Below, piece by piece: positions 1 to 8,028 of a DNA stretch of 38,827 nt; the stretch's first letter is position 1, and every line of letters begins with the position of its first letter. Both the position numbers and the translations under genes were made by a program. The notes below the pieces were generated by a model that was given only the letters and a program-made list of their open reading frames with translations, ran no database searches and was not told where the DNA came from. This DNA is from Stercoripulliclostridium_A sp963642145 (GTDB lineage Bacteria > Bacillota > Clostridia > Christensenellales > DTU072), in the NCBI GenBank assembly GCA_963642145.1, contig CAVIFU010000012.1:1-38827 (forward strand). The letters run 5' to 3'.

Positions 1-75
1 CACCGTCGCCGTAGGCGATGTATATCACCGCAAGCACCGCTTGCGTATATCACCGTCGCCGCAAGCGATGTATAT
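1..75. repeat. Three tandem 25-bp palindromic repeat units
   Basis: Three consecutive 25-bp units (1-25, 26-50, 51-75) each begin with CACCG and end with GTATAT; a partial CAC follows. Inside each unit is an inverted repeat whose arms differ between units: TCGCC/GGCGA in unit 1, CGCAAGC/GCTTGCG in unit 2 and TCGC/GCGA in unit 3. In units 1 and 2 both arms change together, so hairpin potential is kept while sequence is not. The array may start before the window. It lies about 40 bp upstream of the prs promoter. Function is unknown; it resembles dispersed intergenic palindromic repeats of gut Clostridia. Confidence 0.8.
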
Positions 76-115
76 CACATCCCGGTTTTGTATTTTTCTT
101 TTTGTGACGGATTAG

Positions 116-144
116 TTGCTATTGGTTTGGCGGTATGATATAAT
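116..144 (+). promoter_or_regulatory. Sigma-A type promoter of prs
   Basis: TTGCTA (116-121), a 17-bp spacer and a perfect TATAAT (139-144) lie upstream of prs, giving a predicted start near 151. The short leader carries TTGGAGG at 164-170. Confidence 0.75.
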
Positions 145-176
145 CAAACAGTATTAATCAACTTTGGAGGAACCGG

Positions 177-1337
177 ATGACAACATTCTTTTCGGAAGTT
201 TTCGATGATCCGTCACCCGTTGCGCCTCTCGGACTTGTTGTTCTCGAGGGCGCGCGCGACTTAGGAAAAAAAGTCGACGATTATTTGGTTAAGTGGTATA
301 ATCGCGACGTAGGGAACAAAAATCCCAAATTCAAGAAGGATACCTTCGTCATTAGTTCCACCTGTCCCCGTTTTACGAGCGGAGACGGCAAAGGCGTTAT
401 AAACGAGTCTGTCCGCGGTATGGACGTGTACGTCCTTTGCGATGTAGGCAATTACAACTTAAAATATACGCTCTACGGTAGAGAAAATTCTATGTCACCG
501 GATGATCATTACGCCGATCTCAAACGCGTTATCAGCGCGTGCGGAGGCAAAGCCGAGCGTATTACCGTCATAATGCCTATCCTGTACGGTGGCAGACAAC
601 ATAGGCGTAACGGCAGAGAAAGTTTGGACGGCGCACAAATGCTGCAAGAGCTTTACTCGATGGGAGTTAAAGATTTAATCACGTTCGACGCGCACGATCC
701 GCGTATCCAAAACGCGGTGCCGTTGATGGGATTCGATAACTTCTTCCCCACATATCAAATAATGAAGGCGTTGTTGTACCACTTCCCGGATATCAATTTG
801 GACGAAAACCATTTCATGGTAGTTTCCCCGGACGAGGGCGCAATGAATCGTAACATATTCTATGCGTCGGTACTTAGCGTAGACCTCGGTATGTTCTACA
901 AGCGCAGAGATTATACTCGTATAGTCAACGGGCGCAACCCCATAGTCGCGCACGAGTACATAGGCGTAGACGTCAAGGGCAAAGACATTCTTGTCGCGGA
1001 CGACATAATCGCTACCGGCGATTCCGTAATAAGACTTTGCAAAGAGCTCAAAGAAAAGGGCTGTGGTAAGATATTCCTGACGGCAACGTACGCGTTGTTT
1101 ACGGAAGGCTTCGAAAAGTTTGACAAAGCTTACGAAGAGGGCTTGTTTACGGCAGTGCTCAGCACCAACCTTACCTGCAACAATCCTGAACTTGCAAAGA
1201 GACCGTGGTATATTTGCGCGGATCTTTCCAAATACATCAGCTACATAATTTCTTCTTGTAACCAAAATAAATCCGTATCGCCGCTACTCAATTGCGCGGA
1301 CAGGATACACGAGTTACTCGGGAATAATGAAGGCTAA
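177..1337 (+). CDS. prs: Ribose-phosphate pyrophosphokinase (PRPP synthetase)
   Basis: Makes phosphoribosyl pyrophosphate from ribose 5-phosphate and ATP, the shared precursor for purines, pyrimidines, NAD, His and Trp; cytosolic. The 386-residue protein has the paired phosphoribosyltransferase-type folds. Visible motifs are RQHRR (about 140-144, ATP flap), FDAHD (170-174) and the PRPP loop DDIIATGDS (275-283). It is longer than the classical enzyme of about 315 residues and belongs to a divergent form that I recall from Clostridia, with an extended N-terminus and extra C-terminal segment. The ATG at 177 follows TTGGAGG by 6 nt. It overlaps the next gene by 11 bp, so the two are probably translationally coupled. 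Confidence 0.93.
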   Translation: MTTFFSEVFDDPSPVAPLGLVVLEGARDLGKKVDDYLVKWYNRDVGNKNPKFKKDTFVISSTCPRFTSGDGKGVINESVRGMDVYVLCDVGNYNLKYTLYGRENSMSPDDHYADLKRVISACGGKAERITVIMPILYGGRQHRRNGRESLDGAQMLQELYSMGVKDLITFDAHDPRIQNAVPLMGFDNFFPTYQIMKALLYHFPDINLDENHFMVVSPDEGAMNRNIFYASVLSVDLGMFYKRRDYTRIVNGRNPIVAHEYIGVDVKGKDILVADDIIATGDSVIRLCKELKEKGCGKIFLTATYALFTEGFEKFDKAYEEGLFTAVLSTNLTCNNPELAKRPWYICADLSKYISYIISSCNQNKSVSPLLNCADRIHELLGNNEG

Positions 1338-1746
1338 ATTACGTATAGAAACAGACAGTTATCCGGATATATTCATATTTACCGTATGTGAGTATGAGTA
1401 TCATCGGGACGGAGTGGCAATCATATCGTTTGAAGAACGCGATGACTTCGCGTCTGCAAAATACGTGATAGGATTGCACAAAGACAAAATCACGCTCGGT
1501 ATATCCGCTATCAGCGGATTCGGAGAGGACCCGATCAAAAGGTTCGACGTATACGCGTTGGGCGCGGGCTATCCTCCCCTCAAAGAAATCGAATTCGGAG
1601 CGTGGAGCGCGACATTTCTTTATGAGGGTTCCGTATGCCAATACGACGCAGAAAGCGCACATGCGGAAATTGTATGCCTAATCGAACAAGAAGGTGTTAC
1701 AGAAAAATCAAGAAACATCTTGAAAATCGATTTGAAAGTGGTATAA
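1327..1746 (+). CDS. Hypothetical protein overlapping prs
   Basis: A 139-residue protein of unknown function. Its ATG lies inside the end of prs (11-bp overlap), with GGGAAT-type weak ribosome binding, so it is probably translated by coupling. It is predicted soluble: no signal peptide or membrane segment. The sequence alternates beta-prone stretches (LRIETDSYPDIFIFTV, YVIGLHKDKITLGISAI) with acidic turns, which suggests a small all-beta or alpha/beta domain. I do not recognise the family. The -10 box of the next promoter overlaps its stop codon. Coding status rests on open frame length, codon style like its neighbours, and tight overlap with prs. Confidence 0.7.
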   Translation: MKAKLRIETDSYPDIFIFTVCEYEYHRDGVAIISFEERDDFASAKYVIGLHKDKITLGISAISGFGEDPIKRFDVYALGAGYPPLKEIEFGAWSATFLYEGSVCQYDAESAHAEIVCLIEQEGVTEKSRNILKIDLKVV

Positions 1747-1747
1747 T
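1720..1747 (+). promoter_or_regulatory. Sigma-A type promoter of the MBL-fold gene
   Basis: TTGAAA (1720-1725), a 16-bp spacer and TATAAT (1742-1747). The -10 box overlaps the stop codon of the upstream gene. The leader ends in AGGAGA (1804-1809) before the ATG at 1813. Confidence 0.65.
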
Positions 1748-1812
1748 ATAAATATACACGGCGTATTTACCCACACTCGAAATAAAAACACCAATAATTT
1801 AGTAGGAGAACT

Positions 1813-2469
1813 ATGCAGATCAAGTGGCTCGGGCACAGCTCGTTTTACGTTACCTCCCATAGCGGGAGCGCAGTCGTTACGGATCCGTATAAGACCGAAG
1901 ACGTCGGAGTCAAGTATCCCGATGTTTCGTGCAAATCGGTATTGGTAACGCATGACCATTTCGACCACAATTATATTGCGGGCGTCAAAGGAGCGACGGA
2001 TATAATCAGAACATCCGGCGCGCATACGGTAGGGGACCTACGCATCGAGGGCATCGACAGCTATCACGACGATAAGCACGGAGCCTTGCGCGGACCCAAC
2101 GTAATATACAAGATAACTGCGGACGGCGTAACGCTATGTCATATGGGCGACATAGGGGAGCCGGCAAGCGACAAATTGATTGCCGAAATAGGCAAAGTAA
2201 ACGTTCTGCTTATTCCCGTAGGCGGCATCTACACGGTAGACGCCAAGGGAGCCAAGGAGTACGCGGACAGAATCAAACCCGACATAGTCATACCCATGCA
2301 CTACTTTGTGGACGGCTACGTGACGGGGTTTGACAAGTTGAATAAGTTTACGGATCTCTATGCCGACAGCGACGTAGAGTACGCAGACAGCGATGTTATA
2401 ACGTTGTCGCCGAGTGACTTTTCGGGAACCGGCAAAACGCGTGTAATTATCGCGAAAAAAGTTAATTAG
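1813..2469 (+). CDS. MBL-fold metal-dependent hydrolase (UPF0173/UlaG-like)
   Basis: A 218-residue metallo-beta-lactamase fold protein of the short, lactonase-like group. The N-terminal beta-strand LGHSSFYV, the metal-binding THDHFDHN motif (about residues 48-55), a later HMGDIG (about 110-115) and PMHYFVDG (about 162-169) supply the expected His and Asp ligands. The family includes UlaG (L-ascorbate-6-phosphate lactonase) and many UPF0173 hydrolases of unknown substrate. There are no ascorbate genes nearby, so the substrate cannot be assigned. It has its own promoter and a good ribosome binding site, and it lies 64 bp upstream of rho on the same strand, so cotranscription with rho is possible. 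Confidence 0.85.
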   Translation: MQIKWLGHSSFYVTSHSGSAVVTDPYKTEDVGVKYPDVSCKSVLVTHDHFDHNYIAGVKGATDIIRTSGAHTVGDLRIEGIDSYHDDKHGALRGPNVIYKITADGVTLCHMGDIGEPASDKLIAEIGKVNVLLIPVGGIYTVDAKGAKEYADRIKPDIVIPMHYFVDGYVTGFDKLNKFTDLYADSDVEYADSDVITLSPSDFSGTGKTRVIIAKKVN

Positions 2470-2478
2470 AGTCTAAAT

Positions 2479-2510
2479 CGGCACCCGACGACTGAATTAT
2501 TAAGGTGTCG
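2479..2510 (+). other. Possible leader hairpin upstream of rho
   Basis: CGGCACC (2479-2485) can pair with GGTGTCG (2504-2510) with one G-U pair, loop 18 nt. There is no following T-run, so it is not an obvious terminator. It ends 13 nt before the rho Shine-Dalgarno sequence. A role in rho expression is only a guess. Confidence 0.25.
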
Positions 2511-2533
2511 AATACAAATATTAGGAGTAGTTT

Positions 2534-4204
2534 ATGGCAGAGATTTTCACAAGAGAGATGCTGGAAGGTATGAACATATTCGGTGTGCGTGACCTTGCAA
2601 GACAGCTATCTCACCCCAACCCGGCAGGCAAACGTAAGGATGACCTTATCAATTACATTATGAAGTATCAGACCGCGCCCCCGGATCCGAACGCGGAGCC
2701 GTTGAGAAAGAGACGCGGACGTCCCCCGAAAGCGACATTGTTGCAAGGCAATAACGTCGTGGTGGACCTTATCCACGGCAATATCGAGCCGGCTAAACCG
2801 TCCGAGCCCGAACCTGAGCCGGAGCCTGAGCCTGCATCGAAAAAGTCCGACAAACGTTCGGGAGACGCAGATAACCCGGACAAAGGCGTGAGGGAGAAAA
2901 AGAAGTCCGCCGCCGCGAACGACGCGCAAAAACCCAGACGCGACGATCGCCGTCCTAATAAATACAACAACCAAAACCGCACGAATCCAAACAATTCGAG
3001 GGATAACGGCGACGCGGACGGCAACGAAGACAACAAGCCCATAAGCCTTGAAGACTTGGAAATCAGAGAAGGCGTGCTGGAAATTTGCCCGGACGGCTAC
3101 GGATTTTTGCGTGCGCACAACTACGAGCAGGGCGAGCGTGACGCATATATAGCGGCTCCCAAGATCCGCAAATGCGGCTTGCGCAAAGGCGACCTTGTCA
3201 AAGCGTACGTCAGAAAGCTTGCGGAGAACCGCCCGATGAGCGTTGTCGATCTGATTTCGGTCAACGGCGACACTCCCGAATCGGCGTTCAAACGTCCTAA
3301 TTTTGAAAGCCTTGTGCCAATTTACCCGGACAAGAGGTACAAATTGGAACTTGCCACGAGCTATAACGATTTTGCCATACGTGCAATAGATCTCGTTGCG
3401 CCTATCGGCAAGGGACAACGCGCGATGATAGTTTCACCCCCGAAAGCCGGCAAAACGACTTTGCTCAAAAAGATAGCGCATAGCATTTCCGCCAACTACC
3501 CGGACGCCCATTTGATGGTACTGTTGGTTGACGAACGCCCGGAAGAAGTTACGGACATGAAGCGCAGCATCAAGGGCGAAGTAATATTCTCTACGTTTGA
3601 CGAGATGCCCGAGCATCACACCAAAGCAAGCGAAATGGTACTCGAAAGAGCCAAACGCCTTGTAGAGCGCGGCAGAGACGTCATAATCCTCATGGATTCT
3701 CTCACGAGGTTGGCGCGCGCATACAACCTGACGATCACGCCTACCGGCAAGACTCTTTCCGGCGGTATCGATCCCGGCGCGCTATACTCTCCCAAGAGAT
3801 TCTTCGGCGCCGCACGTAACATCGAAAACGGCGGAAGCTTGACGATTATTGCCACGGCATTGGTAGATACCGGTTCCAGAATGGACGACGTTATTTACGA
3901 GGAATTCAAGGGCACCGGCAACATGGAAATCCACCTCGACCGCAAGCTCAGCGAAAAGCGTATCTTCCCGGCAATCGACCTTGCCCGCAGCGGAACGCGC
4001 AGAGAAGAATTGTTACTTGACCAAAAAGAGCTCGAAGGCATATGGGCGGTGCGCAAGATGCTATCCGTAGGCGACGGACAGGAAGCGACGGAAAACCTCA
4101 TCCAAATGATGATGAAGACCAAAAACAACAAGGAATTCATCGATCAGCTCACACTGCAAATTGCCAAATTGCAAAAAGACGGATTTGTATTCCCCAAAGC
4201 GTAA
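2534..4204 (+). CDS. rho: Transcription termination factor Rho
   Basis: Hexameric ATP-dependent RNA translocase that ends transcription of untranslated RNA. The 556-residue protein has an N-terminal Rho_N SAP-like helical segment (1-45), an insertion of about 125 residues (50-170), a cold-shock-like primary RNA-binding domain with GYGFLR (188-193), and the RecA-like motor with Walker A PPKAGKTT (302-309), DERPEEV (333-339) and Walker B VIILMDS (383-389). The insertion contains a Pro-Glu repeat (residues 91-100), a Lys/Arg-rich part and an Asn-rich stretch (about 141-167) and is probably disordered. Rho of B. subtilis lacks such an insertion. The ATG at 2534 follows TTAGGAG. The gene is closed by two terminators, and no rpmE follows it, unlike in Bacillus. 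Confidence 0.97.
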   Translation: MAEIFTREMLEGMNIFGVRDLARQLSHPNPAGKRKDDLINYIMKYQTAPPDPNAEPLRKRRGRPPKATLLQGNNVVVDLIHGNIEPAKPSEPEPEPEPEPASKKSDKRSGDADNPDKGVREKKKSAAANDAQKPRRDDRRPNKYNNQNRTNPNNSRDNGDADGNEDNKPISLEDLEIREGVLEICPDGYGFLRAHNYEQGERDAYIAAPKIRKCGLRKGDLVKAYVRKLAENRPMSVVDLISVNGDTPESAFKRPNFESLVPIYPDKRYKLELATSYNDFAIRAIDLVAPIGKGQRAMIVSPPKAGKTTLLKKIAHSISANYPDAHLMVLLVDERPEEVTDMKRSIKGEVIFSTFDEMPEHHTKASEMVLERAKRLVERGRDVIILMDSLTRLARAYNLTITPTGKTLSGGIDPGALYSPKRFFGAARNIENGGSLTIIATALVDTGSRMDDVIYEEFKGTGNMEIHLDRKLSEKRIFPAIDLARSGTRREELLLDQKELEGIWAVRKMLSVGDGQEATENLIQMMMKTKNNKEFIDQLTLQIAKLQKDGFVFPKA

Positions 4205-4241
4205 AGGGATACGATATAATAGGAGAATTGATTAAAAAACG

Positions 4242-4266
4242 GGGACTGCCGCTTAGCGACAGTCCC
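4242..4266 (+). terminator. First terminator after rho
   Basis: GGGACTG (4242-4248) pairs with CAGTCCC (4260-4266); the 11-nt loop is CCGCTTAGCGA, which can itself form a CGC-TTA-GCG mini stem. An A-run precedes it and a weak TTTGATTT tail follows. Confidence 0.7.
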
Positions 4267-4318
4267 TTTGATTTCAAAAACTTGAAAAATGCGGATTTGA
4301 ATTTTCGAGCACGTAAGC

Positions 4319-4348
4319 AAAAGGCTGCCGCTTAGCGACAGCCTTTTT
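4319..4348. terminator. Bidirectional terminator between rho and fba
   Basis: AAAAGGCTG (4319-4327) pairs with CAGCCTTTT (4339-4347), again around the loop CCGCTTAGCGA. It ends in TTTTT on the plus strand and in a T-run on the minus strand, so it can serve both rho and the convergent fba. Confidence 0.8.
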
Positions 4349-4361
4349 GATTTGCGATTTG

Positions 4362-5291
4362 TTATGCTTTGTTGGCGCAACCCAAAACGTATTCGATCTT
4401 GTGTTTAACGATCTCTTTGACTCTTTCTCTCGCGGGTCCGAGGTATTGGCGAGGATCGAAGTGCGAGGGGTTATCGTTGAAGTACTTACGAATGGTAGCG
4501 GTTACAGCCATGCGCAAGTCGGAGTCGATGTTTATCTTGCAAACAGCCATGCTTGCGGCTTGGCGGAGCATCTCTTCCGGAACGCCTTTTGCACCGGGCA
4601 TGTTTCCGCCGTAGCGGTTGATTTCCTCAACGAGGTATTGCGGTACGGAGCTTGCGCCGTGCAATACGATGGGGAATCCGGGTAAACGCTTGGAAACCTC
4701 TTCCAAGATGTCAAAGCGCAGAGCGGCGTCGCCTTTGAACTTGTATGCGCCGTGGCTGGTACCTATGGCGATTGCCAAGCTGTCAACGCCGGTCTTGGTT
4801 ACGAATTCTTCGACTTGATCGGGATCGGTGTAGCTGGAATCTGCCGCGCTTACGTTAACGGCGTCTTCTATACCTGCAAGCCTTCCGAGTTCGGCTTCTA
4901 CTACAACGCCGTGATCGTGGGCGTATTCCACTACGTTGCGGGTGATTTTAATATTGTCAGAGAACGCCTTGCTGCTGGCGTCGATCATGACGGACGTGAA
5001 GCCTCTGTCAACGCAGTCTTTGCAAAGTTCAAAAGAATCACCGTGGTCGAGGTGCAAACAAATGGGAAGACCGGTATCTTCTACGGCTGCGTCTACCAAA
5101 TGTTTGAGGTAGATGGGGTTGGCATACTTACGCGCGCCAGCGCTTACTTGAAGGATAAGCGGAGCGTTTTCCTCTCTGCCGGCCTCTACGATGCCTTGGA
5201 TAATTTCCATATTGTTTACGTTGAACGCGCCAATGGCGTATCCGCCCTCGTAAGCTTTTTTGAACATTTCCGTGCTAGTTACTAATGGCAT
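4362..5291 (-). CDS. fba: Class II fructose-1,6-bisphosphate aldolase
   Basis: Zinc-dependent aldolase of glycolysis and gluconeogenesis: fructose 1,6-bisphosphate to glyceraldehyde 3-phosphate plus dihydroxyacetone phosphate. The 309-residue TIM barrel has the catalytic and metal motif HLDHGD (80-85; Asp82 catalytic, His83 zinc ligand), GTSHGAYK with His180 and LHGAS with His211. Length fits the family. The start is chosen because the minus strand has GGAGG about 8 nt before the ATG, and the N-terminus MPLVTSTEM is canonical. It is a single-gene unit facing rho, with its own promoter at 5338-5366. Confidence 0.96.
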   Translation of the reverse strand: MPLVTSTEMFKKAYEGGYAIGAFNVNNMEIIQGIVEAGREENAPLILQVSAGARKYANPIYLKHLVDAAVEDTGLPICLHLDHGDSFELCKDCVDRGFTSVMIDASSKAFSDNIKITRNVVEYAHDHGVVVEAELGRLAGIEDAVNVSAADSSYTDPDQVEEFVTKTGVDSLAIAIGTSHGAYKFKGDAALRFDILEEVSKRLPGFPIVLHGASSVPQYLVEEINRYGGNMPGAKGVPEEMLRQAASMAVCKINIDSDLRMAVTATIRKYFNDNPSHFDPRQYLGPARERVKEIVKHKIEYVLGCANKA

Positions 5292-5337
5292 AGAATCCTC
5301 CGAATTTTATAGAGATATTAACCTTTCGGTCACAGTT

Positions 5338-5366
5338 ATTATACTACCGTTTGGCGCATAAGTCCA
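5338..5366 (-). promoter_or_regulatory. Sigma-A type promoter of fba
   Basis: On the minus strand TATAAT (5338-5343) is preceded after a 17-bp spacer by TGGACT (5361-5366), a 4 of 6 match to the -35 consensus. The leader is about 40 nt and ends in GGAGG. Confidence 0.6.
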
Positions 5367-5424
5367 TTATTTGCAATAAATTTGTTTGCATTTGATTGTA
5401 TGAAGAGGTTTTGCGGTTGCCTGC

Positions 5425-5453
5425 TTGTCTAAACGCTTATTTTGCTGTATAAT
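5425..5453 (+). promoter_or_regulatory. Leaderless promoter of the trmN6-like gene
   Basis: TTGTCT (5425-5430), a 17-bp spacer and TATAAT (5448-5453). Only 6 nt (5454-5459) separate the -10 box from the ATG at 5460, so transcription should begin at or next to the start codon. No Shine-Dalgarno sequence is present. Confidence 0.7.
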
Positions 5454-5459
5454 TAGTAC

Positions 5460-6185
5460 ATGATACTCAAAGACGGCGAGGAAATATTCGACCTCGAATG
5501 TAAAGGACTCAAAATAATTCAGCACCCCAAGGGCTACGCGTTCACCACGGACGCGGTGTTGCTTGCAAATACCGTGCGCGCCTACAAAAACGAACGCGTC
5601 GTTGAACTCGGATCGGGCTCCGGAGTGATAAGCCTACTGCTTGCGAAGAAGACTCCCGCCAAGTCATTTACCGGGATAGAGGTGCAACCGAGGCTTGCGG
5701 ATATGTCCGCGCGTTCCGTTGCGCTCAACGGGTTGGAAGACAGAATACAAATCGTCAACGCGGATATGAAAGACGCCTACAAAACGCTCGGCAACGCCTA
5801 CGACGTGTGTTGCGTCAATCCGCCGTATTCGGAGTATAACGGCAGCGTCGATGACGCCACGGAAACAGACATCTGCAAGAGGGAAGTTTTGGTTACCTTG
5901 TCGCAAGTAGTGTATAGCGCGTCCAAACTCCTCAAATACGGCGGTAGGTTCTATGTGATAGTCAAGGCGGAACGCCTGACCGATCTCATATCGGCAATGC
6001 GAGAGTACGGCGTCGAACCCAAAACGCTTATCCCCGTGCAACCCACAGCCAAAAAGGACGTAGACACGATCATAGTCGAGGGACGTCGCAACGGAAAACC
6101 CGGAATAAAAATCAAGAAACCGCTTGTCGTATGCAGAGCCGACGGCGGATATACCAAAAAAGTCAGGGAGTATTACGGCAAATGA
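5460..6185 (+). CDS. tRNA1(Val) A37 N6-methyltransferase-like protein
   Basis: A 241-residue class I SAM-dependent methyltransferase. It has the SAM-binding VVELGSGSGVISLL (about 47-60), the acidic ribose-binding EVQ segment and the NPPYSEY motif (about 120-126), typical of N6-adenine or N5-glutamine methylation. N-terminal QHPKGYAFTTDAVLL matches the TrmN6/YfiC family, which methylates A37 of tRNA1(Val); in Firmicutes this is YabB-type. As in many Firmicutes it precedes rsmI, and the two overlap as ATGA, so they are translationally coupled. The start is set by the promoter, which leaves a leaderless message. The exact nucleotide target is inferred from family only. Confidence 0.87.
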   Translation: MILKDGEEIFDLECKGLKIIQHPKGYAFTTDAVLLANTVRAYKNERVVELGSGSGVISLLLAKKTPAKSFTGIEVQPRLADMSARSVALNGLEDRIQIVNADMKDAYKTLGNAYDVCCVNPPYSEYNGSVDDATETDICKREVLVTLSQVVYSASKLLKYGGRFYVIVKAERLTDLISAMREYGVEPKTLIPVQPTAKKDVDTIIVEGRRNGKPGIKIKKPLVVCRADGGYTKKVREYYGK

Positions 6186-7000
6186 GCGGAACGCTATACA
6201 TAGTCGGCACGCCGATAGGTAACTTGGGAGATATAACGTATCGCGCGGTAGAGGTGCTTGCTTCGGTAGACCTCATTGCATGTGAGGATACGCGGCACAC
6301 GCGCATATTGCTCGAACGGTACAATATAAAAAAACCCCTCGTCAGCTACTACAAACAAAAAGAACACGAAGCTACCGAGAAGATACTTTGTACCTTAAAT
6401 GACGGCAAATCCGTAGCTTTAGTTACGGACGCGGGTACGCCTTGCGTATCCGATCCCGGCGCGGTTCTTGTCAAGGAAGCGAGGGAAAACGGTGTAACGA
6501 TAGCTTCCGTTCCGGGACCGTCAGCCATGGCTACCGCCATATCCGTCAGCGGAGTGTTGAATCCGAGGTTTGCGTTCATAGGCTTTTTGCCGGACAAAGG
6601 CAAAGAGCGCGACGAGCTTGTTGCCGATATCGCGTCCTACGACATACCTCTCGTGATATATTGCGCGCCGCACGATTTACGTCGAACGATAGCTTATCTC
6701 AACGCCCGACTCGGCAACAGGCCGCTTACCGTCGTCAAAGAGCTTACAAAAGTATTCGAATCCGTATGCAAGGGCACTCTCGGAGATATAGACATTGCGG
6801 ACGAAAGGGGAGAATTCGTGCTCATCGTGGAGCCGGAGGAATCCGAGGCGACGGCGGAAGTAGACGTCGCGCAAAAGCTCACAACGCTGATTACCGCCGG
6901 CATAAACAAGTCGGACGCAGTCAAAGCCGTGACAAAACTCTACGGACTCAACAAAAACGTAGTTTATGCCGCGTCGTTAAAGCTTAACGAGCAAAAGTAA
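6182..7000 (+). CDS. rsmI: 16S rRNA (cytidine1402-2'-O)-methyltransferase RsmI
   Basis: Methylates the ribose of C1402 in the 16S rRNA decoding centre. The 272-residue protein belongs to the tetrapyrrole-methylase fold: GTPIGNLGDIT near the N-terminus, EDTRHTR (about 36-42), VTDAGTPCVSDPG (about 80-92) and PGPSA (about 110-114) are all present. An upstream in-frame ATG at 6131 would add 17 non-conserved residues inside the previous gene. The start at 6182 is chosen because it gives the canonical MSGTLYIVGTPIGN and an ATGA overlap with the upstream stop. Its 3' end overlaps convergent spmB by 17 bp, with no terminator visible. Confidence 0.95.
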   Translation: MSGTLYIVGTPIGNLGDITYRAVEVLASVDLIACEDTRHTRILLERYNIKKPLVSYYKQKEHEATEKILCTLNDGKSVALVTDAGTPCVSDPGAVLVKEARENGVTIASVPGPSAMATAISVSGVLNPRFAFIGFLPDKGKERDELVADIASYDIPLVIYCAPHDLRRTIAYLNARLGNRPLTVVKELTKVFESVCKGTLGDIDIADERGEFVLIVEPEESEATAEVDVAQKLTTLITAGINKSDAVKAVTKLYGLNKNVVYAASLKLNEQK

Positions 7001-7496
7001 GCCGACAAATCATACAAGCGCAAATCGCGCCTATCAGCGAACAAACAAGGGCGATCGCCACGGCGGCGCCCGTTTTTTTGTCTTCGCAAACCGAAAAGTA
7101 TACCGAAGCAACGTACAATACAGTATCCGTACTGCCCATAATGACGCTTGCGGTTACGCCGATGTAGCTGTCCGCGCCGTATGTAGAGTAAATGCTTTGG
7201 AGCACGGCTAAACTTCCGCTACCGCTCAGCGGACGAAGGATAATCAATTCTGCCAGCTCATTCGGTATCCCGAGCAACGAAAATAAGGGGTTCAACGCTT
7301 TCGCGAGGTAAGCGCTCATACCGCTTTCGCGCAGCAATGATATGAGCATGAACACAGAGGTAAGGTAGGGCACGAGTTTAACCGTCAGTCGGACGGCTTC
7401 CCCTATGCCGGACGTAAAGGAGCCGAAGACGTCTTTACGTTTGATAAGTGCTATCAAAAAAACGCTTGCGAGTATGGCGGGGACGACGTAAATCAT
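6984..7496 (-). CDS. spmB: Spore maturation protein B
   Basis: A 170-residue integral membrane protein of the nucleoside-recognition/Gate fold (SpmB). In B. subtilis SpmA and SpmB are needed for proper dehydration of the spore core. About four to five hydrophobic segments are seen (1-17, 35-55, 75-95, 110-135, 140-165), and LRPLSGSGSLAVL and MGSTDTVLYV match the family. The ATG overlaps the spmA stop as ATGA. The 3' end runs into the end of rsmI on the opposite strand (17-bp overlap), so antisense effects are possible. Confidence 0.92.
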   Translation of the reverse strand: MIYVVPAILASVFLIALIKRKDVFGSFTSGIGEAVRLTVKLVPYLTSVFMLISLLRESGMSAYLAKALNPLFSLLGIPNELAELIILRPLSGSGSLAVLQSIYSTYGADSYIGVTASVIMGSTDTVLYVASVYFSVCEDKKTGAAVAIALVCSLIGAICACMICRLTFAR

Positions 7497-8023
7497 TCTT
7501 TTACGAATATTTTGACGAGAATTACTGCAATAATCGTTGTCAATGCGGTAACAGCCAGCGTTGGCAGAATTATGTCTTTTGTGGCGTTAAGTCCCATGCG
7601 AACGGTGAGTATCGTAGTAGGTATGAGTTGTATGGACGTGGCGTTGATTACCACGAGCATGATTCTGTTTTTACGCTTGCGCATATTCCCCATGGCTTTT
7701 AGTCCCATGGGAGTGGACGCGCCTCCCACGCCCAAGAGGTTTGCGGAGATATTTACGGAAAGGGCGTCGTACACGTCGGAGCTTTCGCCGGGGAAGATAC
7801 GTTTTTCGACGGGTAAGAGCAGTTTGCTCAGATATTTGGTGCAACCTATCTCTTCTATCATTTTGTTTACGGGTATCCACAGCGCGTATACGGCAAACAT
7901 CGTCAGCGAAAACGTGACGGAATCCTTGCACCCGGAGACGAACGCGGGCACAACGCAAGTCGGATTGACGACAAGCGCAAGTATCAATGAGGCGGTTAGT
8001 AACACGCCGAACGCCAAAGTCAT
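7493..8023 (-). CDS. spmA: Spore maturation protein A
   Basis: A 176-residue membrane protein, partner of SpmB in spore-core dehydration. The sequence NLLGVGGASTPMGLKAMGNM (about residues 92-111) carries the Gate-domain signature, and hydrophobic segments lie at 1-20, 38-55 and 135-172. Family length is about 190-200, so this is slightly short but complete. No Shine-Dalgarno sequence precedes the ATG at 8023; a TATATT box ends 5 nt before it. It is divergent from uxuA, sharing an 87-bp regulatory region. Presence of spmAB suggests the host sporulates or descends from spore-formers. Confidence 0.92.
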   Translation of the reverse strand: MTLAFGVLLTASLILALVVNPTCVVPAFVSGCKDSVTFSLTMFAVYALWIPVNKMIEEIGCTKYLSKLLLPVEKRIFPGESSDVYDALSVNISANLLGVGGASTPMGLKAMGNMRKRKNRIMLVVINATSIQLIPTTILTVRMGLNATKDIILPTLAVTALTTIIAVILVKIFVKE

Positions 8024-8028
8024 ACGCT

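Noticed and set aside
1..75. Palindromic units as a CRISPR array
   Set aside because: Units are contiguous 25-mers without unique spacers of regular length, and no cas gene is nearby.
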